A stretch of DNA of 10,620 nucleotides from Clostridium sp. UBA2485. Its GTDB lineage: Bacteria > Bacillota > Clostridia > Clostridiales > Clostridiaceae. The notes beneath the pieces are model-generated. The model worked only from the letters and a program-made list of their open reading frames with translations, was not told the origin of the DNA and ran no database searches. The translations under genes were made by a program, and so were the position numbers. Every line of letters begins with the position of its first letter. Positions within the stretch are counted from its first letter, which is position 1. Positions 7,440 through 10,620 of the stretch are shown here, one piece after another. Location of the stretch: NCBI RefSeq assembly GCF_002341865.1, contig NZ_DDOV01000082.1, positions 810-11,429 on the forward strand. Direction: 5' to 3'.

Positions 7440-7444
7440 CCCCC
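7440..7444 (-). promoter_or_regulatory. Ribosome binding site that sets the hydrolase start
   Basis: GGGGG on the minus strand, six bases before the ATG at 7433, can pair with the CCUCC anti-Shine-Dalgarno core with one G-U wobble. The upstream in-frame ATG at 7448 has only an A-rich sequence in front of it. Confidence 0.5.
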
Positions 7445-7482
7445 GCATTTTTTAAGAATTATTTTTGTTACATTTTACTATT

Positions 7483-9279
7483 TTATAACTTTTTATTTAT
7501 GTAACTTGTAACAATTTCCGATAAAGAATTTATTGTAATTTCATTTAGTTCCATATTCAATTGTATATTAATTTCAAAATGCTTATTCACTGTTCTAAGC
7601 ATACGTATTAAGGAAAATGATGTACCACCAAGGCACATAAAATCAATATTTTCTTCAACATTTTCGATTTCAAGAATTTCTGCCCAAAATGACTTTAATT
7701 TTTCCTTAATAGGTGAATCATTTTTAACAAGAATCTTTTCAATATTATTTAATGCCTCAGTATCCATTTTATCATTAATGGTAGTTGGAATTGTTTTAAC
7801 AATAAAATATACAGATGGCTGCATGAACTTTGGTAAACAATTAGATACATATTCTCTTATGCCATCAGCCAAAAAATTGCTATTACTATTATAATTTTCT
7901 GTAGGAACTACATAAGATACTAATCGAATATCTCCTTCCCCATAATCTTTGGATAATACAATGCAATCTTGGACATTAGGGTACTCTCTTATACGACTTT
8001 CAATTTCAAAAGGTTCTATCCTATAGCCACTAACTTTCAACTGCCTGTCTGCACGTCCTATATAAGCAAATTCATTATCTCCTAACTGTATTCCAATGTC
8101 TCCAGAGTTAAACCAACGCTCGTTAGTACCTTCAATAGACACAAAGCGTTTTTTAGTAAGATCTTCACGTTTTAGGTATCCTCTAGTAACTCCAGGACCC
8201 GAAACATACATAACTCCTTTTTCACCAACTGGCAATATCTTTCCATTTTCAACAATAATAATTTTCATATCATTTATAGGCTTACCTATTAAACTATATT
8301 CAGTATTATTTATATCCTCATAACTAATTAATTTCCAAGTCGCATGAACTGTAGTTTCAGTTATTCCATACATATTTACCAGTTGAGGTTTCATAACTCC
8401 ATAGAGATTTGCCCATGGCTTTAAAATCTGGTAATCAAGCCGTTCACCTCCAAAGATAATATAACGGAGTTCCGTAAGGACTGATCCTTTTGATATTGCT
8501 ACAGGTATTAGATTTCTAAAAGATGTTGGTGTCTGATTCAACATGGTGACTTTTTCATCAAGCAGCAATTGATGTAAGGCTTCAGGATTTTTTGCAATTT
8601 CATTTGGAACTATAACAAGGCGTCCTCCAAATAATAGAGCCCCCCAGATTTCCCAAACAGAAAAGTCAAAAGCAATTGAATGAAAATTGGTCCAAACATC
8701 ATTTTGAGACATAGTATATACATCATACAATTCAGTAAATAAACGGGTTACATTTCCATGCTCAATCATAGAGCCTTTTGGCTCACCTGTTGAGCCAGAA
8801 GTAAATATTACGTAAGCTAAATCTTTGCATGTAGTTGCTACAGAAGGCATTAATTCATACTCGAAGCCGTTTTCTGCCGCATTAACATCTATGATTCTGC
8901 AGTTAACATCAGGTAACTTTGTATCGTTATCAATAATAATAAAGTTTGCACCACTACTTGTTATTATTTGATTACATCTTTCTAGAGGATAATTAGGATC
9001 AATCGGAACATACGCGGCACCTGCTTTTAGAATAGCCAGAGTACCAATAATCATTTCAACACTTCTTTTAATGCAAAGGCATACCAAATCCCCTTTTTTA
9101 ACCCCTTCTTTTATAAGTACAGTAGCAAGTTTAGACGCTTTGATATCAAGTTGCTCATAACTTAATTGATAATTTCCCATTGAGATAGCTGGTTTGTCTT
9201 TATATTTAATAGCAACTTGTTCAAAAATAGAATGTAAGCCTAAATCTGGTGTATCTTTAAATTGTTCAGATAAATTCAT
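7483..9279 (-). CDS. Free-standing NRPS adenylation-thiolation didomain, predicted to load L-threonine
   Basis: This 598-residue protein has an adenylation domain (about 15-510) and a carrier domain (about 520-598), with no condensation domain. It activates an amino acid with ATP and loads it on its own phosphopantetheine arm. Core motifs are intact: A3 IFTSGSTGEPKGS at 158-170, A4 AFDFSVWE at 203-210, A5 NMYGITETT at 302-310, NSGD at 391-394, A8 ADRQLKVSGYRIEPFEIE at 410-427, and Lys504 in INDKMD. The specificity residues are Asp205, Phe206, Trp209, Asn248, Ile275, Gly277, Met303, Val311, His312 and Lys504, giving DFWNIGMVHK, the known threonine code. The carrier serine is Ser554 in LGGTSFSL. 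AAGGA lies about 11 bases before the ATG. The 169-base gap after the condensation-domain gene holds an adenylation relic. Compare SyrB1 and CmaA. Confidence 0.93.
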   Translation of the reverse strand: MNLSEQFKDTPDLGLHSIFEQVAIKYKDKPAISMGNYQLSYEQLDIKASKLATVLIKEGVKKGDLVCLCIKRSVEMIIGTLAILKAGAAYVPIDPNYPLERCNQIITSSGANFIIIDNDTKLPDVNCRIIDVNAAENGFEYELMPSVATTCKDLAYVIFTSGSTGEPKGSMIEHGNVTRLFTELYDVYTMSQNDVWTNFHSIAFDFSVWEIWGALLFGGRLVIVPNEIAKNPEALHQLLLDEKVTMLNQTPTSFRNLIPVAISKGSVLTELRYIIFGGERLDYQILKPWANLYGVMKPQLVNMYGITETTVHATWKLISYEDINNTEYSLIGKPINDMKIIIVENGKILPVGEKGVMYVSGPGVTRGYLKREDLTKKRFVSIEGTNERWFNSGDIGIQLGDNEFAYIGRADRQLKVSGYRIEPFEIESRIREYPNVQDCIVLSKDYGEGDIRLVSYVVPTENYNSNSNFLADGIREYVSNCLPKFMQPSVYFIVKTIPTTINDKMDTEALNNIEKILVKNDSPIKEKLKSFWAEILEIENVEENIDFMCLGGTSFSLIRMLRTVNKHFEINIQLNMELNEITINSLSEIVTSYINKKL

Positions 9280-9303
9280 ACTTTTACCATTCCTTTCACT
9301 TAG

Positions 9304-9341
9304 CTCAAGGCATAGATCGTAATGAAACTATTGCCTTTGAG
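9304..9341. repeat. Imperfect hairpin in the gap before the A-T gene
   Basis: CTCAAGGCATA at 9304-9314 pairs with TATTGCCTTTGAG at 9329-9341 apart from two bulged bases. A run of six T follows at 9342-9347 on the plus strand only. Read on the plus strand it resembles an intrinsic terminator, but no plus-strand gene enters it. On the minus strand, where the genes run, the T-run would be an A-run before the hairpin. It may be a leader structure for the A-T gene or a rearrangement scar. Confidence 0.4.
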
Positions 9342-9369
9342 TTTTTTCAATTTACAACTATATTATTAA

Positions 9370-9432
9370 GGATACGGCCCTTTCAGATGTTTCTGGTTAA
9401 GATGCTTCTGTCCTGTTGAAATCCTACAAGAG
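9370..9432 (-). pseudogene. Relic of an adenylation-domain start after the terminal C domain
   Basis: Just past the condensation-domain stop, one minus-strand frame reads LL, stop, DFNRTEAS, stop, PETSERAVS. The linker into a normal NRPS adenylation domain typically reads LL-x-DFN-x-T-x-A-x-YP-E, so the match in both order and spacing is good. The second stop (TAA at 9399-9397) falls where a Tyr codon is expected, one base away. The resemblance stops near 9370. The relic implies that the C domain was once followed in the same gene by an A domain that is now deleted. It is only 63 bases long, so this rests on a short but characteristic motif. Confidence 0.5.
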
Positions 9433-9448
9433 CTATCTCCTTTAAAAC

Positions 9449-10620
9449 TTAAATGATTTGAATTTTTGATATTTCCTTGTAGGGATCTTTTACTATTTCT
9501 TTTAATATGTTTATATAATGCCCTGCAAGTTTTTGTATCGTTTCCTTCTTGAAGAGACTTGTACAGTATTCCAAGTCGAAAATGATACCTTCGTCGTCCT
9601 TCTTTTCAGTTGCATTCAATGTCAAGTCAAATTTAGAGACATTACTCTTATATTCATAGGTTAAAAACTCCAATCCATCAACATATATGTCATGAGTACC
9701 GTGCACATGCATGATAAACATAACATCAAACAAAGGATTTCTGCTCATATCCCTTTGTATATCAAGAAGTCCTATAAGATCCTCAAACTGGCAATCCTGA
9801 TTGGCATACGCATTCAGTGCATTTTCCTTAACTTCACTTAAAAACTTGAGGAAGGTCTTCTCTTTGCCCGGATAGTTTCGGACTGCTAGAGTATTTGCAA
9901 ACATTCCTATATTATTCTCCAAATCCTCATGCTGTCTTCCAGCTGAAGGAAAGCCAATAATAATATCCTCTTTCCCTGTATATTTATTAAGCAAAATATA
10001 ATAGGCTGAAAGCAGTACCATATATAAGGTAGACCCTGTCCTACGAGCAAGCCTCTTTAGTTCTTCATGGAGCTCTCTGTCTGTTTCCGCTGTATAGTAG
10101 TCTCCTTCAAAGCTTTGTTGTGAAGGCCGAGTATAATCCATAGGCATATTCAATACGGGAATTGGCCCGTTAAATACATTTTTCCAATATTCCATCTGCC
10201 TATTAAGATACTCTGTTTTGAGAAGTTTGTTTTGCCACTCAGAGAAATCCTTATACTGGATGTTCAGCTTTGGCAACATCTTACTGTTATACAGTGCCTC
10301 AAACTCCTGTATAAATATTCTTATTGACGCACGGTCACAAATGATCTGATGCAGATCAATTATTACCATATGTCTTTCTTCCGAAAACTTTACAAGTTTT
10401 GCTCTAAGCAGTGGTGCTCGGCTAAACTCAAAAGGTCTTTGGAAGGTCTTAATTATAGCTTCAATATTATTTTCATTGGCCTCCTCGTATTCAAAATCAA
10501 AATCTATGTCTCTATGCACAACCTGTACAGGTTCTCCATCTACAAATTGGAAGGAGGTTCTCAGTGCCTCATGACGCTGGATTAATCCTTTTATAGCTTT
10601 TAAGGTTTTTTCCAAATGTG
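9449..10620 (-). CDS. 3' end of an NRPS gene: terminal condensation domain with altered active-site motif
   Basis: The frame is open to the window edge, so the gene continues beyond 10620. The TTG at 10615 is an internal Leu codon, not a start. About 390 codons cover most of one condensation domain: RHEALRTSF (C2), YKDFSEWQ (C4), IIIGFPSAGRQHEDLENNIG and its MFANTLAVR continuation (C5), and NQDCQFEDL then RDMSRNPLFDVMF (C6-C7). The active-site motif C3, normally HHxxxDG, reads HQIICDR at 10351-10331. The second His, which is the catalytic one, is Gln (CAG), and the Gly is Arg. Peptide-bond formation is therefore doubtful. The protein ends about where a C domain ends, with no A or T domain after it. 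It could be an inactive remnant, a scaffold or docking domain for the downstream A-T protein, or a domain with changed chemistry. Confidence 0.9.
   Translation of the reverse strand, partial: HLEKTLKAIKGLIQRHEALRTSFQFVDGEPVQVVHRDIDFDFEYEEANENNIEAIIKTFQRPFEFSRAPLLRAKLVKFSEERHMVIIDLHQIICDRASIRIFIQEFEALYNSKMLPKLNIQYKDFSEWQNKLLKTEYLNRQMEYWKNVFNGPIPVLNMPMDYTRPSQQSFEGDYYTAETDRELHEELKRLARRTGSTLYMVLLSAYYILLNKYTGKEDIIIGFPSAGRQHEDLENNIGMFANTLAVRNYPGKEKTFLKFLSEVKENALNAYANQDCQFEDLIGLLDIQRDMSRNPLFDVMFIMHVHGTHDIYVDGLEFLTYEYKSNVSKFDLTLNATEKKDDEGIIFDLEYCTSLFKKETIQKLAGHYINILKEIVKDPYKEISKIQII

Noticed and set aside
8096..8323. Plus-strand open frame of 75 codons
   Set aside because: It is antisense to conserved adenylation-domain motifs, so it is a shadow.
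10349..10585. Plus-strand open frame of 78 codons
   Set aside because: It is antisense to the condensation domain and shows no motif or ribosome binding site.
1..10620. CRISPR arrays, tRNA or rRNA genes, insertion-sequence ends
   Set aside because: I saw no spaced direct repeats, cloverleaf, rRNA-like sequence or transposase frame. The relics between genes show erosion but no recognisable mobile element.

Overview
The DNA is strongly AT-rich. The genes have purine-rich ribosome binding sites and AT-ending codons, all of which suggests a low-GC Firmicute, most likely a clostridium-type anaerobe. No gene here fixes the species. Every supported gene lies on the minus strand, so transcription runs from position 10620 towards 1. 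The content is an internal part of a hybrid NRPS/PKS natural-product cluster.

In transcription order: (1) 10620-9449 is the 3' end of an NRPS gene, a terminal condensation domain whose HHxxxDG motif reads HQIICDR. Just past its stop is a short relic of the start of an adenylation domain (9432-9370). (2) 9279-7483 is a free-standing A-T didomain protein whose ten specificity residues read as the threonine code DFWNIGMVHK. (3) 7433-6213 is an alpha/beta hydrolase with a cysteine at the nucleophile elbow (GICGG). (4) 6179-4569 is a radical SAM protein with a cobalamin-type N-terminal region. (5) 4568-4057 is a gap of about 510 bases with a decayed, unrecognised gene and a possible promoter. (6) 4056-607 is a four-gene extender-unit cassette: 3-hydroxyacyl-CoA-type dehydrogenase, acyl carrier protein, acyl-CoA-type dehydrogenase and FkbH-like glyceryl transferase. 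(7) 606-1 has no intact gene. It holds eroded coding-like sequence and, at the window edge, a fragment resembling the C-terminal part of an S66 (LD-carboxypeptidase/MccF-like) peptidase.

Two pathways meet here. The FkbH-type cassette should make hydroxymalonyl-ACP from a glycolytic three-carbon phosphate. No O-methyltransferase is present, so the unit is probably hydroxymalonyl rather than methoxymalonyl. The upstream trio looks like an off-line amino-acid tailoring station. Threonine would be loaded on the free-standing A-T protein, modified there by the radical SAM enzyme, and moved to an NRPS carrier domain by the Cys-hydrolase. This layout recalls SyrB1/SyrC (syringomycin) and CmaA/CmaE (coronamic acid), but with a B12-type radical SAM enzyme in the place of the non-heme iron halogenase. 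That functional link is inference. The sequence shows only the gene neighbourhood and the motifs. Relics between the genes show that the locus has been rearranged.
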